Below are positions 26,184 to 34,524 of a stretch of 50,467 nt of DNA, piece after piece. Numbering within the stretch: position 1 is the stretch's first letter; each line of letters opens with the position of its first letter. The position numbers and the translations under genes were made by a program. The DNA comes from Fluviicola sp. (GTDB lineage Bacteria; Bacteroidota; Bacteroidia; Flavobacteriales_D; Crocinitomicaceae). The notes beneath the pieces were generated by a model, which was not told the origin of the DNA, searched no databases, and saw only the letters and a program-made list of their open reading frames with translations. The stretch lies in assembly GCA_031260455.1 (NCBI GenBank), contig JAIRJW010000056.1:1-50467 (forward strand), read 5' to 3'.

Positions 26184-27344
26184 ATGAAAACATATATACA
26201 ACTAAAACAAAACACGGATTCTTCTGCGCAAATGAAGGCAAAGAACCAGGATCCGAAGGGCTCTATTCTGCAAGCTTATAAAAATGGAGCAGCGCAACTT
26301 CAGCCCATGGAGGAAGAAGAACCTGTACAGGGCAAGTTTGAAACCACTCAGTTGGCTGAATTGGGGGAAGAGGATGAAGAGCCTGCTCAACGCAAGGAAA
26401 ATAAAACAGGTTTGCCCGATAATTTGAAATCGGGAGTAGAGAATCTTTCCGGGCACTCACTGGATGATGTCAAGGTGCATTACAATTCTGATAAACCAGC
26501 TGCGTTACAGGCACACGCTTATGCGCAAGGAGCGGATATTCACATCGCTCCGGGACAGGAAAAGCATTTACCGCATGAAACCTGGCACGTAGCGCAGCAA
26601 AAGCAAGGTCGCGTGAAGCCAACCATGCAAATGAAAGGAACTGTTCCTATAAATGACGATGCAGGTTTGGAAAAAGAAGCCGATGTGATGGGTGCGAAGG
26701 CGATTCAAATGAAAGCATTTACCGTTCAGCGAGAAGAAACCAACGAGCAGTTAAAAGAAGTAACCCTGGATGAGCTTCCGGAAGATAAGGCGCGAAAACA
26801 CCTTTCCGATTCGTTTAAGAAAGGAGAGATGAAAGCACCTCTGATAAACCAATCCGGACAAATCGTTCAAAGGGTTCCGAAAAAAGAAAACTGGGGAGGA
26901 GGAGAACTATTTATTGTTTTAAAATCGGATCTGGGTTCGGGAACGGGAACCTCCAAATTAACAAGAGAGTATGTTAACGATCCTTCCACTCCAAAACCGA
27001 ATTCCGTTTTATTCGATTATGCTTCTTCGAGCCATACTTCAAAAGCAAAAACAGATGTAATAAAAAATTCTTTGGCATATGAAGTAGACAATCCCGAAGC
27101 TGATAGATCTTATTCATCAGGCAGCTATTGGGATGCGGGACATAAACTTGGGCGTCAGAACGGAGGACTTGGGAATAACAAAGACTGGGTTTTTCCTCAA
27201 AATCCGGCTTTAAACCAGGGAAATCACCGAAATATGGATGATGATTTGGAAGAAACTCATCCTGAATGGCGAGCACACGAAGATAATTTTTACACTGGTG
27301 TAAGTACAGGTGGAGGAGGTGTCTGGTGGGTGAAATTCACATAA
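26184..27344 (+). CDS. eCIS effector with DUF4157 domain and C-terminal nuclease domain
   Basis: The 386-residue product has four parts. The N-terminal tail carries SILQAYKNGAAQLQ (about 27-40) and an acidic QGKFETTQ segment. The eCIS-associated DUF4157 domain (about 76-150) opens LPDNLKSGVENLSGHSLDDV and has HETWH at 131-135, a zincin HExxH motif, followed by LEKEADVMG near 162-170. A linker follows. The C-terminal domain (about 300-386) contains WDAGH at 316-320, RQNGGLG at 324-330, VFPQN at 336-340 and WRAHEDNF at 362-369, the same predicted beta-beta-alpha-metal nuclease as the previous gene. DUF4157 proteins are known markers and cargo of eCIS. Toxic nuclease activity on target nucleic acid is inferred. 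Confidence 0.88.
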   Translation: MKTYIQLKQNTDSSAQMKAKNQDPKGSILQAYKNGAAQLQPMEEEEPVQGKFETTQLAELGEEDEEPAQRKENKTGLPDNLKSGVENLSGHSLDDVKVHYNSDKPAALQAHAYAQGADIHIAPGQEKHLPHETWHVAQQKQGRVKPTMQMKGTVPINDDAGLEKEADVMGAKAIQMKAFTVQREETNEQLKEVTLDELPEDKARKHLSDSFKKGEMKAPLINQSGQIVQRVPKKENWGGGELFIVLKSDLGSGTGTSKLTREYVNDPSTPKPNSVLFDYASSSHTSKAKTDVIKNSLAYEVDNPEADRSYSSGSYWDAGHKLGRQNGGLGNNKDWVFPQNPALNQGNHRNMDDDLEETHPEWRAHEDNFYTGVSTGGGGVWWVKFT

Positions 27345-27374
27345 ATAATCCGAATAAATCTCATTTGAAATACC

Positions 27375-27608
27375 ATGAAAACACAAACAACGCAACAAAA
27401 CAATTCCTGTTCGGAAAAAGCTCCGGGTGTTTTTGATAGTGAATCCAAAAACAAAAAGAAAAACGATACTGTGACTTATGCTATTAACACGACGGATATG
27501 GATGATATCTATTATAATGTACTGAAGGCAAATAGTACCGCATCAACTTCAGTAAAAAATGATGCCACTCATAAAGCAAATATCCAGGAAATTCCTTTAG
27601 AAGTTTAG
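27375..27608 (+). CDS. Orphan 77-residue protein in the eCIS effector island
   Basis: The product is short, hydrophilic and rich in Thr, Asn, Lys and Asp, probably disordered in its first 40 residues, with one Cys (NNSCSEK). No signal peptide, membrane segment or known family is seen, and it lacks the LQAYK motif of the two effectors. It lies 30 bases after the effector and 48 bases before the ATPase gene, on the same strand and with similar AT-rich composition. It could be a small cargo, an immunity or chaperone protein for the nuclease effectors, or a remnant. None of these can be decided from the sequence. Confidence 0.55.
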   Translation: MKTQTTQQNNSCSEKAPGVFDSESKNKKKNDTVTYAINTTDMDDIYYNVLKANSTASTSVKNDATHKANIQEIPLEV

Positions 27609-27656
27609 TGCAACGGTTGGAAGCCAATCTCTTGCAACTATCAAAGATTTAATTAA

Positions 27657-28964
27657 ATGAAAAACATGATCTCATACTTCCAAACACTCCTTCACACAGC
27701 TTTCGCGCTCTACTTCGGGCAGGAAAGCGAGTATAAATCCTTAGAGGAAATCCCGCTTCCCAAAAAAGACGAGCTCGCAAACTGGACGGGAAAAGAAGTC
27801 ACCTGGGAAGAAAGAGTAGCTTTGCTTTTGGCCCTGATGCCGCATGTGAGTCCGCAGAGCCTGGATTTGTTTTTCATTCTGAATAAAAACCTGGATCGTC
27901 CGTATACGGAATTCGGTGGATGGAAAGGTATTTCGCATAACGGCTTTTTGCCAACCGGTGAAACAGTTGCTTTTTTACTGGCGCTTCATTCTGCGGAAAA
28001 GCGAAAAGCAATTGTGAATCTCTTCGACCAGGAACATTGGTTTTACAGGGAAAATGTAATAAAACTGGACGGACAAGGTCCCGGAGAACCGTTTTTGAGC
28101 GGAAAACTGTGTGTTTCGGATGAGTTCCTGGCAAAAATCTTCCGCGACGGAACTTACCGTCCGGATTACAGCAGTGATTTCCCGGCGCGGAGAATGGAAA
28201 CAAAACTAAACTGGGCAGACCTCGTTCTCCCCTACAATCTCAAGGAAGAAATCACGCAGATTACGCAATGGCTGGAATACGGACAAAGTATCAGCGTGCA
28301 GTGGAATCTCGACAAGTTTCTAAAACGTGGCTACCGCTGTTTGTTTCACGGTCCGCCCGGAACGGGAAAAACACTCACTGCGTCCCTGCTGGGAAAACAA
28401 CATGGAATGGATGTCTATCGCATTGATTTGTCAATGGTGGTTTCGAAATACATTGGTGAAACGGAAAAGAACCTGGCAAAGATTTTCGACCGGGCCGAAC
28501 ACCAAAACTGGATTTTGTTCTTCGATGAAGCAGACGCTTTGTTTGGAAAACGCACGGAAACTTCCGATTCGAATGACCGGCATGCTAACCAGGAAGTGGC
28601 TTACCTGCTCCAGCGCATCGAGGATTTCCCGGGAATGGTCATCCTGGCAACGAACATCAAAGACAACCTCGACGAAGCCTTTTTCCGGCGCTTCCAGTCG
28701 GTTTTGTATTTCCCGGTCCCAAATCAGCAATTGCGCTACGAGCTTTGGCAACGGCTCATCCCGAAAGACTGGCTTGATGAGCGGGCGGAAGAATTGTTGC
28801 AGGAAGCTTCGATTATCAAGCTTTCCGGGGGAAGTATGCTGAATGTGGTGCAATCTTGCGCCTTGCAGCTCTTCGACCCGAAAGTTTCGGTCAAACTCAG
28901 CCTTGATTTGTTCAAAAGCACCATTAAAAAAGAATTGGAAAAAGAAGGAAAACTAGTCAGTTAA
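27657..28964 (+). CDS. AAA+ ATPase of the eCIS (Pvc15/Afp15-like)
   Basis: The 435-residue product has an N-terminal all-alpha region (about 1-200) and a C-terminal AAA+ module. The Walker A GPPGTGKT lies at 232-239, Walker B ILFFDEAD at 286-293, sensor-1 ATN at 331-333 and an arginine-finger segment FFRRF at 342-346. eCIS loci nearly always encode one such ATPase; in Photorhabdus Pvc15 is needed for effector loading into the particle, while in other systems an assembly role is considered. The gene follows the effector island, consistent with a role in cargo handling. Six bases separate it from the next gene. Confidence 0.95.
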   Translation: MKNMISYFQTLLHTAFALYFGQESEYKSLEEIPLPKKDELANWTGKEVTWEERVALLLALMPHVSPQSLDLFFILNKNLDRPYTEFGGWKGISHNGFLPTGETVAFLLALHSAEKRKAIVNLFDQEHWFYRENVIKLDGQGPGEPFLSGKLCVSDEFLAKIFRDGTYRPDYSSDFPARRMETKLNWADLVLPYNLKEEITQITQWLEYGQSISVQWNLDKFLKRGYRCLFHGPPGTGKTLTASLLGKQHGMDVYRIDLSMVVSKYIGETEKNLAKIFDRAEHQNWILFFDEADALFGKRTETSDSNDRHANQEVAYLLQRIEDFPGMVILATNIKDNLDEAFFRRFQSVLYFPVPNQQLRYELWQRLIPKDWLDERAEELLQEASIIKLSGGSMLNVVQSCALQLFDPKVSVKLSLDLFKSTIKKELEKEGKLVS

Positions 28965-28969
28965 GTCGC

Positions 28970-30277
28970 ATGAAACAGCTCACATCCATATTGTTATTTT
29001 TTATTCTGGCATTTTCTGTCAACGGACAAAGTCAGCGGGAAAATACCTATGTTGCACCCTGGGATGCGCCAGCTTTGGAAGAGCCTTATTTTTTCGAACC
29101 GTATTTTGATACGATCTACATTCACGACACTGTCTATGTTTCCGACGCGGACGCATTTCTGAAAAAGTACTACAAAGGCAAAATCAACCTGAATGAACTG
29201 GTGAAAAACCAGCAGATTCTCGATAGTATTTTACGCCAGTTGAGTCTGGTTTCCGGGAAGGAACTCTATTTCAATTTTTTCGGAAACCACCGCTTTCCCA
29301 AAGCGTTGTCGCGGGATATTTTCATCAAGGACTATTCTCTGAAAAAGAACCTGGATTTTTACAGCCTGAAAAGCTTTAATCCGAAATCCGATCCGATCCC
29401 TGATTCTTCCATGATGCATGCGGATTTGCTGTTCCGTTTTGTGGGATCAAACCGGACAAACCGCTTTCTGAATGATCCGGATGCGATTGTCAGGGCAATT
29501 TCTTACATCTTCACGGAAGTAGACAAATGCAAGGGAAAAATCCGGGCCATCAACTTGTATTTTCCCGATTTCGATTTCAAAGAAAAACGGGCCATGGCTC
29601 AGTTTGTCAAATCGGTCAGAATGGTCCTGGATGCTTCGAAACATTACAGCATTTCCAACCTGAAAATTAAGGTCTTTTTCCATCAACAGAAAGATCCGTC
29701 TGTTATCGGAAAAGCTTTTCTCTATAGTTTGACGATCAAAGCCAGTGAAGTGGTAATTCTGAATCCAACCAATATTATGGATGATTACTATGTAGAAGCG
29801 GATCCGTTTACCAACGAAGACATTGACAGTTTGAATCTGTTTACCCGTATGAACAGTCATTTTTACCTGGCACGCTTCAGTAACGGGGACCCGGAAGTTG
29901 TTGACAGCATTACGAATTTCTCTCCGAATGCCATTCGAAGTATCGCGCTGGGAGACATTCCGGATAACAACTGGGAATCTTACCTGTGGTTCCTGACCGG
30001 ATTGCTAACACTGATCCTGCTGATTATCATCCTTTACTTCCTGTATCCTCCTTTTTCGTATCTCCTGAATGAAAACATGGGAATAGTGCTGGCTTCGGCG
30101 ATTGTTTTCAGTATTGAATTCTTTACATTGACTGGCGTTGTCTTTCAGAATATGTGTACGGAAGATGAAAGTACTTCGCTGGATCAAAACCCTACGCTTT
30201 TATTCCTGATGCCAGTGTTGATGGTGGTTGTACTTCCCATGATCCGTCAGTTGACCCGAAATAAAAAATTGCCTTAA
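28970..30277 (+). CDS. Membrane protein of unknown function, last gene of the eCIS operon
   Basis: The 435-residue product has a signal peptide (about 1-20, LLFFILAFSVNGQS), a periplasmic or extracytoplasmic region of about 310 residues, and three C-terminal membrane helices (about 335-360, 372-395 and 408-425). Near the start of the mature part are aromatic and acidic residues (EEPYFFEPYFDTIYIHDTVYV), a pattern seen in Bacteroidota envelope proteins. The middle (RAINLYFPDFDFKEKRAMAQF) looks alpha/beta. No family was recognised. It starts 6 bases after the AAA+ gene and is the final gene before a 668-base gap. It may anchor the particle, act in release, or monitor the envelope; this is inference from position and topology. 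Confidence 0.85.
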   Translation: MKQLTSILLFFILAFSVNGQSQRENTYVAPWDAPALEEPYFFEPYFDTIYIHDTVYVSDADAFLKKYYKGKINLNELVKNQQILDSILRQLSLVSGKELYFNFFGNHRFPKALSRDIFIKDYSLKKNLDFYSLKSFNPKSDPIPDSSMMHADLLFRFVGSNRTNRFLNDPDAIVRAISYIFTEVDKCKGKIRAINLYFPDFDFKEKRAMAQFVKSVRMVLDASKHYSISNLKIKVFFHQQKDPSVIGKAFLYSLTIKASEVVILNPTNIMDDYYVEADPFTNEDIDSLNLFTRMNSHFYLARFSNGDPEVVDSITNFSPNAIRSIALGDIPDNNWESYLWFLTGLLTLILLIIILYFLYPPFSYLLNENMGIVLASAIVFSIEFFTLTGVVFQNMCTEDESTSLDQNPTLLFLMPVLMVVVLPMIRQLTRNKKLP

Positions 30278-30945
30278 CGAACAAATAAAATTCATTTTTC
30301 AGTAAATCACAACAGGCATGTCAGATGAACAGCTTTTGTTATTTTCTCAATTAAAAAGGGCCATAAACTGGATAAACACTCCCTGAAATCGAATTCCTTA
30401 CACCTTATATATTCACATGCGTCATACTTTCCATCTTTCATTCCTGCGGGATATCCAGTATCATTCATTGTGATCAAAAAATAAGTTGTTACAGTTTCGA
30501 TTCCGGGTATAATTACCATATCGCAATATTGCGAACCACTTGATTTTACAAGGTAAACAGATACATACTTATCCGTATTTTTGGAAAAACTGATCCAGGT
30601 TCGGGCTGTTGATTTTATCGTTGATACCCAACTAAGTCCATTCGTTGTTATACAGCAAAATACCCTTTCAACTTTTGAACAAACTTAAATGACACGTTAA
30701 ATTCTATTATACCTTTTATCGTACTGTTTTGATTCGTTATAAAGTAACCCCAAAAAGTGAAGAACACTAACTGCTAAAATGAAAAATGGCTCTATCAGCT
30801 TCAATTGGACGGGACAAAGTTCTTTCCCGAATCTGGAAAAAGCCGGGAACGTTTCAAGTGGCAATGAAAAAACAAAGAAAAGCAAGCTTACACCGCGATT
30901 CTTTTGTATTTTCGTTATTGGAAACTCGAAAGTAGGAATCTTTTC
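30278..30945. other. 668-base gap after the eCIS operon: no confident gene
   Basis: No terminator is evident right after the operon. The stretch holds a minus-strand open frame that may be a broken gene (30307-30684), a 19-base palindrome-centred word shared with 40970-40988, and a GTTCAAAAG-type repeat word at 30666-30690 on the minus strand. The rest (30690-30945) is a leader for the next plus-strand gene; a long minus-strand frame at 30697-31290 is a shadow of that gene. Confidence 0.5.
30307..30684 (-). pseudogene. Possible 5'-truncated gene remnant, unknown product
   Basis: On the minus strand the frame is open from 30684 to the stop at 30307 (about 125 codons). It reads protein-like throughout: WVSTIKSTARTWISFSKNTD, then YVSVYLVKSSGSQYCDMVII, and Cys-rich stretches near the end (DACEYIRCKEFDF). 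The first available ATG is at 30519, more than 50 codons in, and the frame is closed upstream by TAA 30687-30685, which lies inside a GTTCAAAAG-type repeat. This suggests a gene whose start was lost, or a gene beginning at a rare codon. No family recognised. Confidence 0.35.
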
Positions 30946-31899
30946 ATGAAAAATAAACTGACCGAACTTTTTCAGGTTCAATATCCCCTTATCCAGGCGG
31001 GAATGATTTGGTGTTCCGGCTGGGAGCTGGCGAGTGCTGTTTCCAACGCAGGAGGGCTCGGAATTATCGGGTCGGGGTCCATGTACCCTGAAATTCTGGA
31101 TGAACACATTCGCAAATGTAAGGCAGCAACGGATAAACCCTTTGCCGTAAACCTGCCAATGCTTTACCCCAATATCGAAGAGCACATTCAAACAATTATC
31201 AAACACCAGGTTCCGGTTGTTTTTACTTCTGCCGGAAATCCGAAAACCTATACAAGTCGCCTGAAAGAAGCGGGAATCACCGTAGTGCATGTCGTTTCAT
31301 CCGCGAAATTTGCACTGAAAGCACAGGAAGCAGGAGTGGATGCGATTGTAGCGGAAGGATTTGAAGCCGGGGGACACAATGGCCGAGACGAAACGACGAT
31401 CATGTGCCTGATTCCGATGGTAAAATCTGCAGTTTCCATTCCGTTGATTGCGGCGGGAGGAATCGGGACGGGGAGAGGTATGCTGGCAGCGATGACCCTC
31501 GGAGCAGATGGTGTTCAGATCGGGTCGCGTTTTATTGCTTCGCCAGAATCATCCGCACACCCGAATTTCAAAACCGAAATCCTGAACGCAAAAGAAGGGG
31601 ACACGATGCTGACACTGAAAGAACTGACCCCGGTTCGTTTGATGAAAAACGCCTTCTTTGAAAAAGTGGAACAGGCTTACGGACAGGGCGCAACCAACGA
31701 ACAGTTGAATGAACTGCTCGGTAGAGGAAGAGCCAAAAAAGGTATGTTTGAAGGAGACTTGATTGAAGGAGAACTGGAAGTGGGGCAAATTTCCGGGCTG
31801 ATCTCCGAAATGAAACCTGCCGGAGAAATTGTTAGGGAAATAATAGCAGAATTTAAAGTAGCTTTGGAAGAACGAAGCAATTCAAAATACATATTCTAA
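30946..31899 (+). CDS. NAD(P)H-dependent flavin oxidoreductase (nitronate monooxygenase-like)
   Basis: The 317-residue product belongs to the FMN-binding TIM-barrel family of nitronate monooxygenases/2-nitropropane dioxygenases, near FabK. Motifs seen are YPLIQAGMIWCSGWELASAV, NAGGLGIIGSGSM, FTSAGNP, the FEAGGHNGRDETT loop with the typical histidine, and AAGGIGTGRGMLAAMTLGADGVQIGSRF for FMN phosphate binding. I start it at ATG 30946; a TTG at 30904 in frame would add 14 residues unlike the family start. Oxidation of alkyl nitronates to carbonyl compounds and nitrite is the family reaction; the physiological substrate is unclear. The next gene's ATG is directly after its stop. Confidence 0.92.
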   Translation: MKNKLTELFQVQYPLIQAGMIWCSGWELASAVSNAGGLGIIGSGSMYPEILDEHIRKCKAATDKPFAVNLPMLYPNIEEHIQTIIKHQVPVVFTSAGNPKTYTSRLKEAGITVVHVVSSAKFALKAQEAGVDAIVAEGFEAGGHNGRDETTIMCLIPMVKSAVSIPLIAAGGIGTGRGMLAAMTLGADGVQIGSRFIASPESSAHPNFKTEILNAKEGDTMLTLKELTPVRLMKNAFFEKVEQAYGQGATNEQLNELLGRGRAKKGMFEGDLIEGELEVGQISGLISEMKPAGEIVREIIAEFKVALEERSNSKYIF

Positions 31900-33141
31900 A
31901 TGATCGAATTTAACCGATTTAAGCTTGGTAACGGACTAACGGTTCTGCATCATTTTGACGCTGCCACACCGATGGTGGTGGTCAATACCTTGTACGATGT
32001 CGGCGCACGTGATGAGTCGGAAGAAAAAACGGGATTTGCGCACCTTTTTGAGCATTTAATGTTTGGCGGTTCTGTGAATATTCCGGATTTTGATGCACCA
32101 TTGCAACATGCCGGAGGAGAAAGCAATGCTTTTACTTCCAACGATATCACGAATTATTACGATATATTACCCTTGCAGAACCTGGAAACAGCACTCTGGC
32201 TCGAGAGTGACAGGATGATTTCACTGGCATTTACCCCAAAGAGTCTCGAAGTACAGCGTAACGTGGTGATTGAAGAATTCAAACAGCGTTATCTGAATCA
32301 GCCCTACGGAGACGTGTGGCTGGAACTGCGCCCGCTGGCATATAAGGAACATTCCTACAAATGGGCGACGATCGGGAAGAAGATCGAACATATCGAAGAA
32401 GCAACGATGGACGATGTGAAAGCGTTTTTCCGCAAGCATTATCACCCGGCAAATGCCATTTTGTGTATCGCTGGAAATATCCCGCTGGAAGAAACGAAAC
32501 GCCTCGTTGAAAAATGGTACGGAGATATTCCTGCATCATTGAAACCGCAGCGCATTTTGCCGAAAGAACCGGCTCAGAACGAATTCCGTGAGTTGACGAT
32601 CGAGCGCAAAGTACCAAATGATGCCTTTTACTATAGTTTCAAAATGCCCGAAAGACGCAGTTTTGAATACTATGTTACCGATATTATTTCCGATGCGCTC
32701 GGGAGAGAGAAATCTTCCCGTCTGTATTCGATTCTGAAAAAAGAGCTGAAGCTCGTGACGTCGGTTAATGCATACATCACCGGCTCACTGGATGAAGGTT
32801 TATTGATTATCGACGGAAAATTGAGTGACGGAGTTTCGTTCGGACAACTGGATGGAGCTCTGTGGAAAGTCCTGGAAGGTTTGAAAACCGAACTGATGTC
32901 GGAAGAGGAAACAAGCAAATTACTGAATAAAATCCGCACCGTGAAAGAGTTCCAGGAACAAGGTTTATTGAACCGGGCGATGAACCTGTGCCTGTATGAA
33001 TTATTGGGTGACGCAAACGGTGTGAATGAAGAAAATACCTTGTACCAGAGCATTACCGCAGAACAGATCAAAACAGTATCCAACCAGATACTGAGAAAAG
33101 AAAATTGCTCACTGTTGCGTGTTAAATCGATCAAAGAATGA
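31900..33141 (+). CDS. M16-family zinc metallopeptidase, catalytic subunit
   Basis: The 413-residue product is a pitrilysin/insulinase-type M16 peptidase. The inverted zinc motif HLFEH lies at residues 48-52, with the third ligand in VVIEEF near residue 126 (74-75 residues on, as in the family). Other family marks are GNGLTVLHH, NEFTSNDITNYYD-like sequence (here AFTSNDITNYYDILP), LALESDRM-like ALWLESDRMISL, and HYHPANAILCIAG. No signal peptide is evident. It begins right after the flavoprotein gene and overlaps the second M16 gene by 4 bases, so a heterodimer, as in mitochondrial processing peptidase-like pairs of bacteria, is likely. Confidence 0.94.
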   Translation: MIEFNRFKLGNGLTVLHHFDAATPMVVVNTLYDVGARDESEEKTGFAHLFEHLMFGGSVNIPDFDAPLQHAGGESNAFTSNDITNYYDILPLQNLETALWLESDRMISLAFTPKSLEVQRNVVIEEFKQRYLNQPYGDVWLELRPLAYKEHSYKWATIGKKIEHIEEATMDDVKAFFRKHYHPANAILCIAGNIPLEETKRLVEKWYGDIPASLKPQRILPKEPAQNEFRELTIERKVPNDAFYYSFKMPERRSFEYYVTDIISDALGREKSSRLYSILKKELKLVTSVNAYITGSLDEGLLIIDGKLSDGVSFGQLDGALWKVLEGLKTELMSEEETSKLLNKIRTVKEFQEQGLLNRAMNLCLYELLGDANGVNEENTLYQSITAEQIKTVSNQILRKENCSLLRVKSIKE

Positions 33142-34397
33142 ATGTGAGAAGTCAGCAACCTGAAACGAAACAGGTAGATCAAATTTCGTTTGTGAAGCCG
33201 CATATCTTTGATGTGACACAGTATGTGAAATTGCTTTGGATGAAAGACGTTCCGAATGAAACTGTTCGCCTGGACCTGTTCTTCGATGCTGGAATTACCC
33301 GTGGAAGAGAAAGCATTCCGGCCATTGTACACAGTTTGTTGCTGTCAGGAACCGATGAATGGTCATCAGTAGAGATCCACAAGCAAATTGATGCACTGGG
33401 AGGTTTCCTCGATACCGATATTTCCTTCGAAACGGCAGTGGTAAGCATTTACTGTTTGCGCGAACACCTGCGCAAGATTTCGGAAATTGTGGCTAATGCT
33501 ATCCGGGGACTTGCTTTCAGGGAAAATGAAGTAGAAGATGTGCTCCGTTCGATGAGGCAACAATTTGCAGTGAATCAGCAAAAAGTGAAATACGTGGCTC
33601 AGCAGCAGTTCCGCAAATATTTATTTGCTTCCAATGAAGATTATTCAACCATTTCTGTTGAAGCTGACTATGACCGGATCCGTGTTTCGGAGTATAAAAA
33701 ATACTGGAAAGAGCACTATCTGAACGGACTAACCCGGATTACACTCGTTGGAGATCTGGAACAGGATGAGGTGGATGCCTTGATTGATTTGTTCGGAAAA
33801 TGGGCTATTGACGGTGAGGCACAATATGCAGGAGATTTTAAATTCCAGCCGCAGCGCGTTGATTTCCCAAAAGAAGATGCACTTCAATGTGCCGTCAGAA
33901 TGGGTCGCTTCCTCTTCCCGAAAAACCATCCGGATTACATCGATTTCCAGGTACTGAATACCATTTTGGGAGATTATTTCGGTTCCCGCCTGATGTCCAA
34001 CATCCGCGAAGACAAAGGTTATACCTACGGAATCGGTTCCGGAATGATGGACATGAATCACACCGGATACTTCGTCATCGTGACGGAAGTCGGGAAAGAA
34101 GTACTCGAAAACACTTTGCATGAAATCCGCTTCGAGTTGAAACGTTTGCAAAATGAATTGGTTCCGGAAGAAGAGCTGGAACTGGTGAAAAACTACATGC
34201 TGGGGCAATTGCTGAAAAATGCCGATGGTCCGTATGCGATGCTGGATATGTATAATAGTGTGGATATGTACAACCTGACACTGGTCTTTTATGACGAAGC
34301 CATTCAAAAGATTAAGAGCATTACACCAGAAAGGATTCAGCTGCTGGCGAAGCAGTATCTGAATGTGGAAGATTTTTTAATCATTACGGCAGGTTAA
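33138..34397 (+). CDS. M16-family peptidase-like protein, non-catalytic partner
   Basis: The 419-residue product has the M16 fold but no HxxEH: the corresponding place reads LVHSLLLSGTDEWSS-like sequence (AIVHSLLLSGTDEW). The C-terminal half has the usual marks: FQVLNTILGDYFGSRLMSNIREDKGYTYGIGSGM and a final AKQYLNVEDFLIITAG. Non-catalytic M16 partners with an RY-type substrate site (here GYTYGIG following R) commonly pair with a catalytic subunit; this gene starts within the last codons of that subunit (4-base overlap). They probably act together on short or unfolded peptides. Confidence 0.92.
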   Translation: MNVRSQQPETKQVDQISFVKPHIFDVTQYVKLLWMKDVPNETVRLDLFFDAGITRGRESIPAIVHSLLLSGTDEWSSVEIHKQIDALGGFLDTDISFETAVVSIYCLREHLRKISEIVANAIRGLAFRENEVEDVLRSMRQQFAVNQQKVKYVAQQQFRKYLFASNEDYSTISVEADYDRIRVSEYKKYWKEHYLNGLTRITLVGDLEQDEVDALIDLFGKWAIDGEAQYAGDFKFQPQRVDFPKEDALQCAVRMGRFLFPKNHPDYIDFQVLNTILGDYFGSRLMSNIREDKGYTYGIGSGMMDMNHTGYFVIVTEVGKEVLENTLHEIRFELKRLQNELVPEEELELVKNYMLGQLLKNADGPYAMLDMYNSVDMYNLTLVFYDEAIQKIKSITPERIQLLAKQYLNVEDFLIITAG

Positions 34398-34524
34398 ATA
34401 CACAACACTGTGCCATTTTCTGCGTTTTAAATTAAATGAAGAAAATAGGATGCTTTTCGAGCCATCCTTTAAACTTTCGGGCAAGAAATAAACTAAAAAA
34501 CAGGTTTTTACGTTAAGATATTAT

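Noticed and set aside
9673..30277. Reading the cluster as a type VI secretion system or a prophage
   Set aside because: No TssJ, TssL, TssM or ClpV, and no capsid, terminase or integrase genes are present; the ATPase, DUF4255 cap, DUF4157 effector and tape-measure types are those of eCIS.
30697..31290. 197-residue minus-strand frame before and over the flavoprotein gene
   Set aside because: It overlaps the well-conserved start of the flavoprotein gene and shows no family features.
34447..34468. Short stem AGGATG/CATCCT after the second M16 gene
   Set aside because: Only six base pairs and no T-run, too weak to call a terminator.
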